The notes under the pieces were generated by a model that was given only the letters and a program-made list of their open reading frames with translations, searched no databases and was not told the DNA's origin. From positions 1-49,482 of the forward strand of contig JAEZIT010000001.1 in the NCBI GenBank assembly GCA_023436495.1: a stretch of DNA of 49,482 bases. Reading direction: 5' to 3'. Every line of letters begins with the position of its first letter. Positions within the stretch are counted from its first letter, which is position 1. Source of the stretch: Acidobacteriota bacterium. GTDB lineage: Bacteria > Acidobacteriota > Blastocatellia > Pyrinomonadales > Pyrinomonadaceae. A program made the translations under genes and the position numbers. Positions 8,235 to 16,328 of this stretch are shown here, one piece after another.

Positions 8235-8266
8235 GGGCGGTTCGAGCAATCGGGCCGCCCATTTTT
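8235..8266 (+). terminator. Probable terminator after the glycine-zipper gene
   Basis: GGGCGG pairs with CCGCCC around a 14-nt interval, followed by ATTTTT. The next gene's ribosome site starts only about 10 bp later, so some readthrough into 8286 is possible. Confidence 0.55.
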
Positions 8267-8285
8267 CAGAACAAGGGAGGGAAAG

Positions 8286-8579
8286 ATGCAAAAACCGAAA
8301 GATTATCAACCGCCGTTTCAGGACGAACGAGAAGGGCTGAGCCAAGAGCAGCTAGAGGGCAATCCGCAAGGATGGGACAAGGAAGATATAAAGGACATAA
8401 CCGATGAGGCGAGTCATCGCGACGCCGACGGCGTCTTGCGACAGACGCTTCGCGGGGATGAAACAAAGGGCGATCCCGATGAACGGGATATCGCCGGAGG
8501 GCCGGACCACGAGGATACGGCGCACGGCCGGGAAGAAACAAAAAAGGATACGGAAGGAGCGACGAACGTAAATGGTTGA
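8286..8579 (+). CDS. Small, highly charged hydrophilic protein of unknown function
   Basis: This 97-residue protein is preceded by GGGAGGG a few bases before the ATG. It is almost devoid of hydrophobic residues and very rich in D, E, K, R, G and Q, with stretches such as EDIKDITDEASHRDADG. It is probably largely disordered or hydrophilin-like. It overlaps the start of the YggT-family gene by 8 bp, indicating translational coupling. Charged hydrophilins beside YggT and YeaQ genes are commonly stress-related, but that role is inference from context. No family recognised. Confidence 0.65.
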   Translation: MQKPKDYQPPFQDEREGLSQEQLEGNPQGWDKEDIKDITDEASHRDADGVLRQTLRGDETKGDPDERDIAGGPDHEDTAHGREETKKDTEGATNVNG

Positions 8580-9087
8580 CGACAAACTTGCCCGTGACGA
8601 AGCTCAAAGGGCCGCGAATTTTGAAGCGATCAAATCCCGTGTAAAGGCGGACGTTGGCGGCGAGATCGCGGCCGAGGCGGACCGTCCGACCCCGAATCAG
8701 GCACAACACGTCGAGGATATCGCTGATGGCATGAGGCAAAAAGCGATCGATGAGGTGGCGGAAACGGAGCGCGAGGTCGAACGCGGGCGGTTCATGGCGC
8801 GGGTCTCTCAGATCGTCGATTACATTTTCATGTTGATATATTCGCTGCTGACGATCCGGCTGCTACTCGAGCTATTCGCTGCGCGTGAGAGCGCAGGATT
8901 TTTTCAGTTCGTGAAGTCGATAACGGACCCGTTCTACGCGCCCTTTCGAGGAATCGTGCCGAGCCCGTCGTCGGATGGGTTCACGCTTGCGCTGCCGATC
9001 ATTGTCGCCATCGTGTCGTATATGGTACTGCACCTTGCGATCAACGGACTTTTGCGGCTTTTTGCACATCGGAAAACCGAGATCTAA
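8572..9087 (+). CDS. YggT family membrane protein
   Basis: The 171 residues comprise a hydrophilic, acidic N-terminal region of about 80 residues and a YggT domain (about 85-165). The YggT domain has two hydrophobic helices flanking the family's F-x-x-x-I-T-D-P-F-Y-x-P-F-R-G-I-V-P loop, which is seen clearly. YggT proteins are inner-membrane proteins linked to osmotic tolerance and cell-division-related functions in other bacteria; the mechanism is unknown. The long N-terminal extension is unusual for the family, which is often about 90-190 residues with two YggT repeats; only one repeat is visible here. The start overlaps the preceding gene. Confidence 0.85.
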   Translation: MVDDKLARDEAQRAANFEAIKSRVKADVGGEIAAEADRPTPNQAQHVEDIADGMRQKAIDEVAETEREVERGRFMARVSQIVDYIFMLIYSLLTIRLLLELFAARESAGFFQFVKSITDPFYAPFRGIVPSPSSDGFTLALPIIVAIVSYMVLHLAINGLLRLFAHRKTEI

Positions 9088-9184
9088 AGGTTCGAAAAGT
9101 CTTGTTATTTATTTGAATTTGTAGTACAAGGTACGTGAGTGACACCGGATTTCGCAGTCAATTTTCTAAAATAAGGAGAATGAT

Positions 9185-9457
9185 ATGGGAAGTTATTTGT
9201 GGTCGTTGATAATAGGATTGATCGTCGGGGCGCTGGCCAGGCTGCTCCTTCCCGGTAAGGAAGCGTTTCCTCCCGGAGCGTTGGGCTGGCTGCTGACGGC
9301 TGTATTAGGTATCGCGGGCGCGTTCCTTGGAACGTGGATCGGAGCGATGCTGTGGGGCGGCGAAAATTACGCCGCGGGATGGATAATGTCCATTCTCGGT
9401 GCGATCGTGCTGCTGCTGCTAGTGCGGCTGATCATGGGTAATAGAAACGCCGTTTAG
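9185..9457 (+). CDS. GlsB/YeaQ/YmgE family stress response membrane protein
   Basis: This 90-residue protein has three hydrophobic segments. It begins with GLIVGALARLLLPGKE, the family hallmark (G-x-I-x-G-x-L-A-R-x-x-x-P-G), and later has GAFLGTWIG and a final helix with GAIVLLLLVRL. AAGGAGAATGAT precedes the ATG and gives a good ribosome site. These 'transglycosylase-associated' proteins are small integral membrane proteins induced by stress; the function is not defined. It lies in a cluster of similar small membrane genes. Its upstream region has no acceptable sigma-54 site. A terminator follows. Confidence 0.88.
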   Translation: MGSYLWSLIIGLIVGALARLLLPGKEAFPPGALGWLLTAVLGIAGAFLGTWIGAMLWGGENYAAGWIMSILGAIVLLLLVRLIMGNRNAV

Positions 9458-9483
9458 TACGACTGATTTTTACAAGCAAGAGA

Positions 9484-9523
9484 GAGGCCGATCGGAAGCG
9501 AGGTTTCCGGCGGCCTCGTTTTT
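9484..9523 (+). terminator. Rho-independent terminator after the YeaQ-like gene
   Basis: GAGGCCG-at-CGGAA pairs with TTCCG-g-CGGCCTC around GCGAGG, followed by GTTTTT. It separates the envelope-stress cluster from etfA. Confidence 0.85.
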
Positions 9524-9652
9524 CATACTGCAGGGCCGCAGGACAAGATCCCCATCCGCGTTTCCGCTATTTTTCGGCCAGTTTTGCGAAAAGTCGTTTT
9601 CTTTGTAATAATTTTCGCAACCGATCTTAAAAACGATCTGACCTAACAATTT

Positions 9653-10621
9653 ATGATCCTTGTATTTATCGAACATAAGAATTGCGTGTTGAACAAGACC
9701 TCGCTCGAGGCGATCGCGGCGGCGCAGAGCATTGCGAAGGACCTCGGCCTGAAGGTTTCGGCCGTTATTCCGTGCAGCGCCGAATGTGCGCTGGCGCAGG
9801 AGATCGCCCAGTACGACCTTGAGAAGGTGATCGTTGCGAAGAATGAAAAGCTCGGCACGTACACGCCCGACGGCTACGCAGATGCCTGGGAACAGGTCAT
9901 CAAGGCGGTGAACCCGCAGTATATCGTCATGGCGCACACGTACCAGGTGCGCGATTTCGCGCCGAAGGTGGCGGCGAGGCTCGGGCGCGAGGTCGTCGGC
10001 GATGTTATCCGCTACCGCAGCGACGGCGGAAAGCTCGTGTTCACGCGGCGAATATTTCTTGGCAAGCTCGACGCGGACGTTACGGTCGGCGGCGACGCTC
10101 CGTATTTCGTTACGTTCCAGTCGGGCGCGTTCCGCGGCGACAGTGCCGCGAAGGGAAGCGCGGCGGTCGAAACGATGGACGTCAGCGTCGGCGAGATCCG
10201 AATGACGCCGGAAGATCCGTTCCAGGAAGCGAAGGCTTCGGTCGATCTGACGAAGTCGGAAGTGATCGTCGCGGTCGGCCGCGGTATCAAATCCGAGGAG
10301 AATCTGGCGCTTGCGCAGCAGCTAGCGGACGTTCTGGGCGCCGATCTTGCGGCGTCGCGGCCGATTTGCGACAGCGATTGGCTGCCGATCGACCGCCAGA
10401 TCGGGTCGTCCGGCCAGACCGTCGCGCCGAAGCTCTACATCGCGCTTGGCATTTCGGGCGCCATCCAGCACATCGTCGGGATGAAGAATTCCGGGACGAT
10501 CGTCGCGATCAACAAAGACAGCGAAGCGCCCATCTTCGACATCGCCGATTACGGCATCGTCGGCGACCTCTTCGAAGCGGTCCCGGTCATGGTCGAGGAG
10601 ATCAAGAAGGCAAAAGGCTAG
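9653..10621 (+). CDS. etfA: Electron transfer flavoprotein alpha subunit
   Basis: The 322 residues have the N-terminal Etf domain (VFIEHKN, then a Rossmann-like adenine-nucleotide alpha-hydrolase fold up to about residue 190). The C-terminal FAD-binding domain carries the family signature from LYIALGISGAIQH through GTIVAINKD to PIFDIADYGIVGDLFE (about 262-312). EtfAB shuttles electrons from acyl-CoA and other dehydrogenases to the quinone pool. Normally etfB lies directly upstream, but here the gene is flanked on both sides by terminators and no beta subunit is in the window. Its partner must be encoded elsewhere. Confidence 0.93.
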   Translation: MILVFIEHKNCVLNKTSLEAIAAAQSIAKDLGLKVSAVIPCSAECALAQEIAQYDLEKVIVAKNEKLGTYTPDGYADAWEQVIKAVNPQYIVMAHTYQVRDFAPKVAARLGREVVGDVIRYRSDGGKLVFTRRIFLGKLDADVTVGGDAPYFVTFQSGAFRGDSAAKGSAAVETMDVSVGEIRMTPEDPFQEAKASVDLTKSEVIVAVGRGIKSEENLALAQQLADVLGADLAASRPICDSDWLPIDRQIGSSGQTVAPKLYIALGISGAIQHIVGMKNSGTIVAINKDSEAPIFDIADYGIVGDLFEAVPVMVEEIKKAKG

Positions 10622-10725
10622 CTGTTCGGCCAATTATCGAGACCTTAAAATGGGTCGCTGAATAAGAATTTAAAGGTTTTCAGAAAAGTCCGGGCCTCGG
10701 GCGCAAGTAAGCGAAAATCGATCGG

Positions 10726-10758
10726 CGCGCTGGTTATGATGATAACCGGCGCGTTTTT
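10726..10758 (+). terminator. Strong rho-independent terminator of etfA
   Basis: A 12-bp stem with one G-T pair (10726-10737 with 10742-10753) and a GATG loop is followed by five T residues. An ATG at 10736 that would open a long frame into the downstream gene lies inside this stem, so that start is very unlikely. Confidence 0.9.
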
Positions 10759-10869
10759 CTATTTGGGAGCGAGGGGATTTCGACAAGCCGGCGGCATTTT
10801 TATGCGAGGAGTGTTAAATCTCGCTCGGCGAAACAAAGATCGGAACCGGCGAAAGGCGTTTTTCACTCT

Positions 10870-11100
10870 GGGAGAATATTTTCCGAACTCGGGAGAATAT
10901 TTCCTGAACTCGGGAAAAAGTTCCCCGAACTCGGGAGAATGTTTTCCGAACCCGGAAGAATGTTTCCCGGACTCGGGAGAAAGTTTCCCGAACGCGGAAG
11001 AATGTTTCCCGAATTCGGGAGAATGTATCCTGACGCCGGGAGATCATTTCCCGAAGTCGGGAAAACAGTTCCCGGAGTCGGGAGAATCTTTTCCGAATGC
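10870..11100. repeat. Eleven tandem 21-bp palindromic repeats
   Basis: Exactly 11 units of 21 bp fill 231 bp without gaps, starting at 10870, 10891, 10912, 10933, 10954, 10975, 10996, 11017, 11038, 11059 and 11080. Each unit-to-unit junction forms a near-perfect palindrome TTCCCGA-AC-TCGGGAgAA. The spacer (about GAATGT) lets GGGA pair with TTCCC inside a unit as well. Units differ by several substitutions but never by an indel. Read as protein in one plus frame this gives heptads like SGECFPN. The two other plus frames and two minus frames are also largely open, so coding is not implied. Confidence 0.95.
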
Positions 11101-11204
11101 AGAAACTTCATTTATTTTCGGAATTGTGGCAGAATTTATGTGCATTTCGATGCCTGCGCTCCCATACGCGGTTCTCTGGGAGCTCCCAAATAACCCTTTT
11201 ACTC

Positions 11205-11209
11205 AGGAG
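11205..11209 (+). promoter_or_regulatory. Ribosome binding site deciding the start at 11219
   Basis: AGGAG lies 9 bp before the ATG at 11219. It supports that start over the far-upstream ATG at 10736, which sits in the etfA terminator. Confidence 0.75.
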
Positions 11210-11218
11210 AACTTATCA

Positions 11219-11872
11219 ATGTCCAATCCAATTGGTGACGCGTCCGATTCGGACCTCGCACAGCTCGCGAATCAGGTCCATGCGGCCATGGCTTCGGCCC
11301 CCGCAACTTATGGAGTGCTTCCAGCGGACGTTGCCGCTTTTCAGGCTTTGGCTGCGGCGTTCAAGACCGACATTTTGAATCATGTTGCCGCCCGGGCCAA
11401 CGCCAAAGCGATGACGCAGAGGAAAAATGCGACGCGGGCTGAGGTTGAAAAGGCGCTGCGGAAGTTTCGGAAGTCCGCGACGGCTTCCAATGCTTCGGAG
11501 GCAGCGATCGCCGCGCTGGGGATACCGAAAAGATCGTCGATGGCGCCGGCGAATGCGACGCAGCCGGTCGGGCGGGTCGATACGGGCACGCGTCTGCAGC
11601 ACACGATACATTGGACCGACGAAGCGGACCCGGAAAATCGCCGCAAACCGCGGGGAGTTTTGGGCGCGGAGATCTGGGTCAAGATCGGCGGCCCCCAGCC
11701 GGGCGACGAGAAGGACTGTGTTTTCCTCACGGTGGACGCCTCCACGCCGTATGTCGCGGCCTATGACGGGGCCGACGCCGGGAAAATGGCGCATTATATG
11801 CTCAGATGGAGAATGCGGGACGGTTCCGTGTCGGGTTGGGGCGAGACCGTCAGCGCGACAATCACCGGTTAG
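11219..11872 (+). CDS. Conserved-looking 217-residue protein of unknown function with C-terminal beta domain
   Basis: Start chosen at the ATG with AGGAG upstream. Residues 1-100 are Ala-rich and helical, without signal peptide or membrane segment. Residues about 120-217 form a beta-rich domain with well-spaced aromatic residues (HTIHWTDE, GAEIWVKIGG, AHYMLRWRMRDG, SGWGETVSATI), resembling a fibronectin type III-like fold. I do not recognise a named family. The linker contains RVDTGTRLQH. Its most unusual feature is the preceding 21-bp palindrome array, which would lie in its leader or promoter region. A bidirectional terminator follows at 11894-11922. Confidence 0.65.
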   Translation: MSNPIGDASDSDLAQLANQVHAAMASAPATYGVLPADVAAFQALAAAFKTDILNHVAARANAKAMTQRKNATRAEVEKALRKFRKSATASNASEAAIAALGIPKRSSMAPANATQPVGRVDTGTRLQHTIHWTDEADPENRRKPRGVLGAEIWVKIGGPQPGDEKDCVFLTVDASTPYVAAYDGADAGKMAHYMLRWRMRDGSVSGWGETVSATITG

Positions 11873-11893
11873 CGGCGGTATGACGTTAAAAAC

Positions 11894-11922
11894 AAAGGCC
11901 GCGGAGCGATCCGGCGGCCTTT
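11894..11922. terminator. Bidirectional terminator between convergent genes
   Basis: AAAGGCCGC pairs with GCGGCCTTT around an 11-nt interval, with T-rich sequence on the plus strand and AAC/TTT flanks on the minus strand. It serves the genes ending at 11872 and 11951. Confidence 0.8.
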
Positions 11923-11950
11923 TGTTGATTTTCGCGGGCCGGAGAACGGC

Positions 11951-13306
11951 CTAGAGCGACGCGGCGATGGCTTCGTCGAAGATCTGCAGGGCAACGTCGA
12001 CGTTTTCCTTTGTCAGGATGAGCGGCGGCGACCAGCGGATGGTGCTCGTGCCGCAGCCGAGGATGATCAGGCCGCGGTTGAAACACTCCATTTCGACCTT
12101 GTCGCGAAGCTCGGGCGCCGGTTTCAGCGATTCCTTGTCGGTCACGAATTCGACTCCGACCATCAGGCCGAGGCCGCGGACGTCGCCGATGCAGTCGTAC
12201 TTATCCTTAAGCTTGGACAGGCCTTCCTGAAGGTAGGCCCCGACGGTTGCGGAGTTTTCCACAAGGCCGCCTTCGAGCAGCTCGATGGTTTTCAGCGCGG
12301 ACGCGATGCAGACGGGGTTGCCGCCGAAGGTCGAAGCGTGGGCGCCCTTGTGCCAGTTCATGATCTCGGCCGGGGCGACGCAGGCACCGATCGGAAGGCC
12401 GGAGCCGAGCGCCTTGGCGGTGCAGAGAATATCGGCTTTGACGCCGTCGTGATGATCGAGCGCGAACATCTTGCCGGTGCGGCCCATTCCGGACTGCACT
12501 TCGTCGACGATCAGCATTATGCCGTGCTCGTCGCAGATGCGGCGGATCTCTTTGACAAACGCCTTCGGTGCCGGAACGTAACCACCTTCGCCCTGAACGA
12601 CCTCGAGAACGATGCCGGCAACCTCTTCAGGCGGCGTCGTCGTCTTGAAAACGCGGTTCTCGATCCAATTGATGCAGTCGCGCGTGATCGTTTCTTCGTC
12701 GGTCGGCATATCGTTCGCGAAGTGCCTGAATTTGTTCGGATACGGAACGTGAACGACGTCGAGCGCCTGGCGCATAAAGCCCTTGCGCTGCGCGGCCTTG
12801 GACGACGTCAGAGAAAGCGCGCCGAGCGTGCGGCCGTGGAAGGAACTGTAGAATGAAATGAATTTCTGACGGCGCGTATGATACATCGCCAGTTTCAGAG
12901 CGGTCTCGACGGCTTCGGCGCCGCTGTTGGCGAAGTGCGTGCGGCAGTCTCCATCGATCGGAGCGATCTCGCTGAGCTTTTTACCGAGCTCAGGCATGTG
13001 GCGATAGTAAAAATCGGTGCCGCACATATGCAGCAGCTCGTTCGCCTGGTCCGTGATAGCTTTTACGATCTCCGGGTGGCAGTGGCCCGTCGAACAAACG
13101 GCGACGCCGGCGTTGCAATCGAGGAAAACGTTGCCGTCAGGGTCTTCGAGCCAAACTCCGCTGCCTTTGTGAGCGACGAGCTTGTAATCCGGGCGCGGAT
13201 AGCTGGGCGTTACCCATTTTGCGTCAGCGTCGATTATCTCTTGCGCCTTCGGGCCGGGAAGTGGTGTTTTGATCTGGGGTTTCTGTAATTCTGCTGTCGG
13301 AATCAT
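11951..13306 (-). CDS. Class III pyridoxal-phosphate aminotransferase (acetylornithine/GABA aminotransferase family)
   Basis: The 451 residues carry the fold-type I class III signature from IMLIVDEVQSGMGRTGKMFA to the PLP lysine in TAKALGSGLPIG. NSGAEAVETALKLA forms the phosphate-binding loop, and HASTFGGNPV and GDVRGLGLMVGVE are also typical. The N-terminal GPKAQEIIDAD segment is seen in the 'acetyl ornithine aminotransferase family' group, which includes archaeal GABA transaminase and broad-specificity amino-acid racemase (as in Pyrococcus). The substrate is therefore uncertain: GABA, lysine, ornithine, or racemisation. It stands alone between unrelated genes, which gives no pathway clue. 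Confidence 0.87.
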   Translation of the reverse strand: MIPTAELQKPQIKTPLPGPKAQEIIDADAKWVTPSYPRPDYKLVAHKGSGVWLEDPDGNVFLDCNAGVAVCSTGHCHPEIVKAITDQANELLHMCGTDFYYRHMPELGKKLSEIAPIDGDCRTHFANSGAEAVETALKLAMYHTRRQKFISFYSSFHGRTLGALSLTSSKAAQRKGFMRQALDVVHVPYPNKFRHFANDMPTDEETITRDCINWIENRVFKTTTPPEEVAGIVLEVVQGEGGYVPAPKAFVKEIRRICDEHGIMLIVDEVQSGMGRTGKMFALDHHDGVKADILCTAKALGSGLPIGACVAPAEIMNWHKGAHASTFGGNPVCIASALKTIELLEGGLVENSATVGAYLQEGLSKLKDKYDCIGDVRGLGLMVGVEFVTDKESLKPAPELRDKVEMECFNRGLIILGCGTSTIRWSPPLILTKENVDVALQIFDEAIAASL

Positions 13307-13568
13307 GTCCTTCTCCTAAAGATTCTTTGATAAATAAGGGGGAGCCGTGCCGGATCTGCGCTCGGCCATATTGAATTATCCGGTATCAATTATGAGAAAA
13401 AACTAATCGCCGGCGAAAAGATTCGCCCGCTGAGTCATGGGCCGAAGTTTTGCGATGCTGCGCGGAGTCATTGTAAGTTCAGGATATCCGATATCCGGCA
13501 CGAATTCAATTTATTCGGCCGGCGACATTTAGGGTTACTTTCGCGAAGCGATCTCGTAGAATTGAGGA

Positions 13569-15629
13569 ATGCAGGCAAAAAAGAAACACACGAACCGGCT
13601 GATCGACGAAACTTCACCGTATCTTCAACAGCATGCTCATAACCCCGTTGATTGGTACCCGTGGGGCGAAGAAGCATTTGCGAGAGCCAAGGCGGAGGAC
13701 AAGCCGGTGCTGGTCAGCATCGGCTACTCCGCGTGCCACTGGTGTCACGTGATGGAGCACGAATCGTTCGAAGACGAGTCGACGGCGGCGATCATGAACG
13801 AGCACTTCGTGAATATCAAGGTCGATATGGAAGAACGGCCCGATATAGATCAGATATATATGAATTTCGTTCAGCTGACGACGGGCCGCGGGGGCTGGCC
13901 GATGAACGTATTCGTCACGCCCGACAAACTGCCGTTCTTCGGCGGCACCTATTTCCCGCCTGATCGCCGGTACAACATCCCGAGCTGGCAGCAGGTGCTG
14001 GTTAGCATCGCCGACGCCTATCGCGACAAGCGTGACGAACTCGCACGGTCCGCAAACGATATTCTGGACGAGCTGCGCCGCGTTGGAGAAGCCGAGTTTG
14101 CGGCCGCGGGGCTATCGCCGGATGTCCTCGACACAGCGTTTGAGAGCTTCGTCCGCACATTTGACGGGACGAACGGCGGATTTGGCGGCGCGCCTAAGTT
14201 TCCGCAGGCGATGCCGTTGGAATTCCTGCTTCGGTATCACAAGCGTACGGGAAACGAAAAGGCGCTGGAAATGGTTCGGCTGACCTGCGAAAAGATGGCG
14301 AACGGCGGTATGTATGATCAGCTGGGCGGGGGATTTCATAGGTATTCGGTCGATGCCGTCTGGCTCGTGCCGCATTTCGAGAAGATGCTGTACGACAACG
14401 CTCAATTGGCGCGTGTTTATACTCATCTTTACCAGATAACGCAGGACGAACATTTCAAATGGGTCGCGATCGAAATTCTCGAATATGTGCAGCGTGAAAT
14501 GCTCGACGCTGGCGGCGGGTTCTATTCGACGCAGGACGCGGACAGCGAGGGCGAAGAAGGGAAATTCTTTGTTTGGACGCCAGAGGAAATAACTAAAATT
14601 CTGGGTGAAGACGATGCGAAACTCTTCAATTTCTATTACGACGTTTCGGACGAAGGGAACTTTGAGGGCGAAAATATCCTGCACGTCAGCTATTCGATCG
14701 AGGCCGCCGCGCGTGCGTTGAAGATCACGCCGGAAGATTTCGAAAGATCATTGGAAACAAGCCGCGCGAAGCTATTCGCCGAACGCGAGAAACGTATCAA
14801 ACCCTTTCGTGATGAAAAAGTACTGGCGGCCTGGAACGGACTGATGCTAGCGGCGTTCGCAGAGGCTTCGGCGGTTTATGCCCGTCCCGATTTTCGCGAA
14901 ACCGCGGAAAAGAACGCACGTTTTCTGAAGGACCAGATGATCGTGAACGGACGAGTTTTTCGGTCCTGGAAGGACGGAAAGGCAAAACTTAACGGATATT
15001 TGGAGGATTACGCGAACGTCGCCGACGGCCTTGTCGAACTTTACCAGGTAAGCGGACGGTCCGAATATATCGAACAGGCGAAGGAATTGGCGGACGCGAT
15101 GATCGCGGAATTCTGGGACGAGGAGAACGGCGGGTTCTTTTTCACGTCGAATGACCACGAAGAGCTGATCGTCAGGAGTAAAGATTATTTCGACAACGCA
15201 ACACCATCGGGAAATTCCGCCGCAGCCGATGTGTTTTTGAAATTATCGAGAATTCTTGGCGATGACCGGTACGAGCGATTTGCCGTGACGGTGCTGCGTC
15301 TGGCTTCACCACAATTGCGCCGATATCCCGGCGGATTTGGGCGGACGCTTTCCGCATTGGAATTTCATTTCAGCCCGAAACGAGAGGTCGTGATAATCGG
15401 GGCGGAGAGAGCGGAACTCGAAGCGGAATTATGGCGGCACTACTTGCCGGATACGGTCGTCGTTATGACTGACGATCCGCTGCGTGATGTCGAGAGATCT
15501 CCTTTGCTGGAAGGGCGTTCAATGATCGACGGCCGGGCGGCAGCCTACGTGTGCGAAGATAATGTATGCCAGCGGCCGGTTTCGGATATTGAACAGCTGC
15601 GGGAGCAGTTGGAAATCACTACAAAATAG
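13569..15629 (+). CDS. Thioredoxin domain-containing protein, YyaL/SSP411 (SPATA20) family
   Basis: The product has 686 residues. It opens with the family signature NRLIDETSPYLQQHAHNPVD, then a thioredoxin-like domain with the CHWC redox motif in SACHWCHVMEHESFED (about 55-70), and GGWPMNVFVTPD with GGTYFPP. The remaining roughly 500 residues form an (alpha/alpha)6-barrel resembling glycoside hydrolase/epimerase folds (GGMYDQLGGGFHRYSVD, VPHFEKMLYDNAQL). The biochemical role of the family is not established, although it is very widespread. Length is as expected. No signal peptide, so cytoplasmic. A terminator follows. Confidence 0.92.
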   Translation: MQAKKKHTNRLIDETSPYLQQHAHNPVDWYPWGEEAFARAKAEDKPVLVSIGYSACHWCHVMEHESFEDESTAAIMNEHFVNIKVDMEERPDIDQIYMNFVQLTTGRGGWPMNVFVTPDKLPFFGGTYFPPDRRYNIPSWQQVLVSIADAYRDKRDELARSANDILDELRRVGEAEFAAAGLSPDVLDTAFESFVRTFDGTNGGFGGAPKFPQAMPLEFLLRYHKRTGNEKALEMVRLTCEKMANGGMYDQLGGGFHRYSVDAVWLVPHFEKMLYDNAQLARVYTHLYQITQDEHFKWVAIEILEYVQREMLDAGGGFYSTQDADSEGEEGKFFVWTPEEITKILGEDDAKLFNFYYDVSDEGNFEGENILHVSYSIEAAARALKITPEDFERSLETSRAKLFAEREKRIKPFRDEKVLAAWNGLMLAAFAEASAVYARPDFRETAEKNARFLKDQMIVNGRVFRSWKDGKAKLNGYLEDYANVADGLVELYQVSGRSEYIEQAKELADAMIAEFWDEENGGFFFTSNDHEELIVRSKDYFDNATPSGNSAAADVFLKLSRILGDDRYERFAVTVLRLASPQLRRYPGGFGRTLSALEFHFSPKREVVIIGAERAELEAELWRHYLPDTVVVMTDDPLRDVERSPLLEGRSMIDGRAAAYVCEDNVCQRPVSDIEQLREQLEITTK

Positions 15630-15714
15630 ATACGAGCGCGGCTGAAGTGTCGGGTTGCGACCCTAGGGGCTGCTGACCGTTGGGCCCTGCCGCTCCCTCG
15701 ATCAAAACGATAAA

Positions 15715-15752
15715 AGAGGCCGCCGGAAACTTCGCTTCCAAACGGCCTTTCT
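15715..15752. terminator. Bidirectional terminator between the YyaL-like gene and msrB
   Basis: AGGCCG-cc-GGAA pairs with TTCC-aaa-CGGCCT, with A-rich and T-rich flanks on both sides (AAAAG before, TTCTT after). It serves both convergent genes. Confidence 0.75.
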
Positions 15753-15792
15753 TATTAATGGCAATTATGAGATCGGACACTCGGCAAGACGA

Positions 15793-16266
15793 TCAAGCTT
15801 TCTGAGGGATCTCGTCGCCTTCGGGAAAGAATTGGAGCGATGCGGAATTCAGGCAGTATCGCAGGCCCGTCGGAGGCGGTCCGTCGGGGAAGACATGGCC
15901 CTGGTGGCCGCCGCAGCGGGCACAGCGGATCTCGACACGCCTCATTCCGTAACTGTTGTCTTCCAATTGTTCCAGATGTTCCGGGTCGAACGGTTTGTAA
16001 AACGAAGGCCAGCCCGTACCCGAATGGAACTTCGCCGACGAAGCGAACAGCGGCAGGCCGCAGAGCCGGCACGCGTATGTTCCATCGAGCTTGTTGTCGA
16101 GAAGCGTTCCACAGAACGGCGGTTCCGTTCCATGATCGAGAAGCACGCGATATTCCTCTTGATCGAGGTCCTGTGCAAGGCGTTCGATCTGTTCGTCGTT
16201 CAGGCGGGAAACATCATAGCCGGAATTGGAACGGCGTGTTTCACCTGATGCTGGTGCGGTTGACAT
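15793..16266 (-). CDS. msrB: Peptide-methionine (R)-S-oxide reductase
   Basis: The 157-residue MsrB reduces methionine-R-sulfoxide in proteins. It has the two zinc-binding CxxC pairs (CRLC and CARC), FHSGTGWPSF, GHQGHVFPDGP, and the catalytic cysteine in LRYCLNSASLQF near the C-terminus. The N-terminal 20 residues are Ser/Thr-rich without a clear signal peptide. AAGGAGGG lies 9 bp before the ATG. It is monocistronic; lpxD ends 62 bp upstream of its start on the same strand. Confidence 0.95.
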   Translation of the reverse strand: MSTAPASGETRRSNSGYDVSRLNDEQIERLAQDLDQEEYRVLLDHGTEPPFCGTLLDNKLDGTYACRLCGLPLFASSAKFHSGTGWPSFYKPFDPEHLEQLEDNSYGMRRVEIRCARCGGHQGHVFPDGPPPTGLRYCLNSASLQFFPEGDEIPQKA

Positions 16267-16328
16267 GCAAATTACCCTCCTTTTTCTTAATTGTCCGATT
16301 ACTGGGTCGATAAGGCAAGAACGGCCGC

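Larger units (their letters stand above)
10759..11218 (+). other. Long leader or intergenic region in front of the 217-residue gene
   Basis: Between the etfA terminator and the ATG at 11219 there are about 460 bp. They contain a 110-bp segment without recognisable features, the 21-bp repeat array (10870-11100), and a 118-bp segment ending in a ribosome site. The region is open in several frames only because the repeat length is a multiple of three. No obvious promoter was found. Confidence 0.5.

Noticed and set aside
9155..9172. TGACACCGGATTTCGC upstream of the YeaQ-like gene as a sigma-54 promoter
   Set aside because: The GG of -24 is GA and the GC of -12 is shifted by one base, so invariant positions fail.
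10814..11111. Two minus-strand frames (77 and 82 residues) of FSRVRET- or SGNxLPS-like repeats
   Set aside because: They are translations of the palindromic array, which keeps several frames open on both strands; no start signals.
10736..11218. Frame extension of the 217-residue gene back to an ATG at 10736, giving a 378-residue protein with FPNSGE heptads
   Set aside because: The ATG lies inside the stem of the etfA terminator, has no ribosome site, and openness through the 21-bp array is trivial because the repeat is a multiple of three; minus frames are open too.
13437..13456. TGGGCCGAAGTTTTGC upstream of the YyaL-like gene as a sigma-54 promoter
   Set aside because: Spacing between GG and GC is one base too long.
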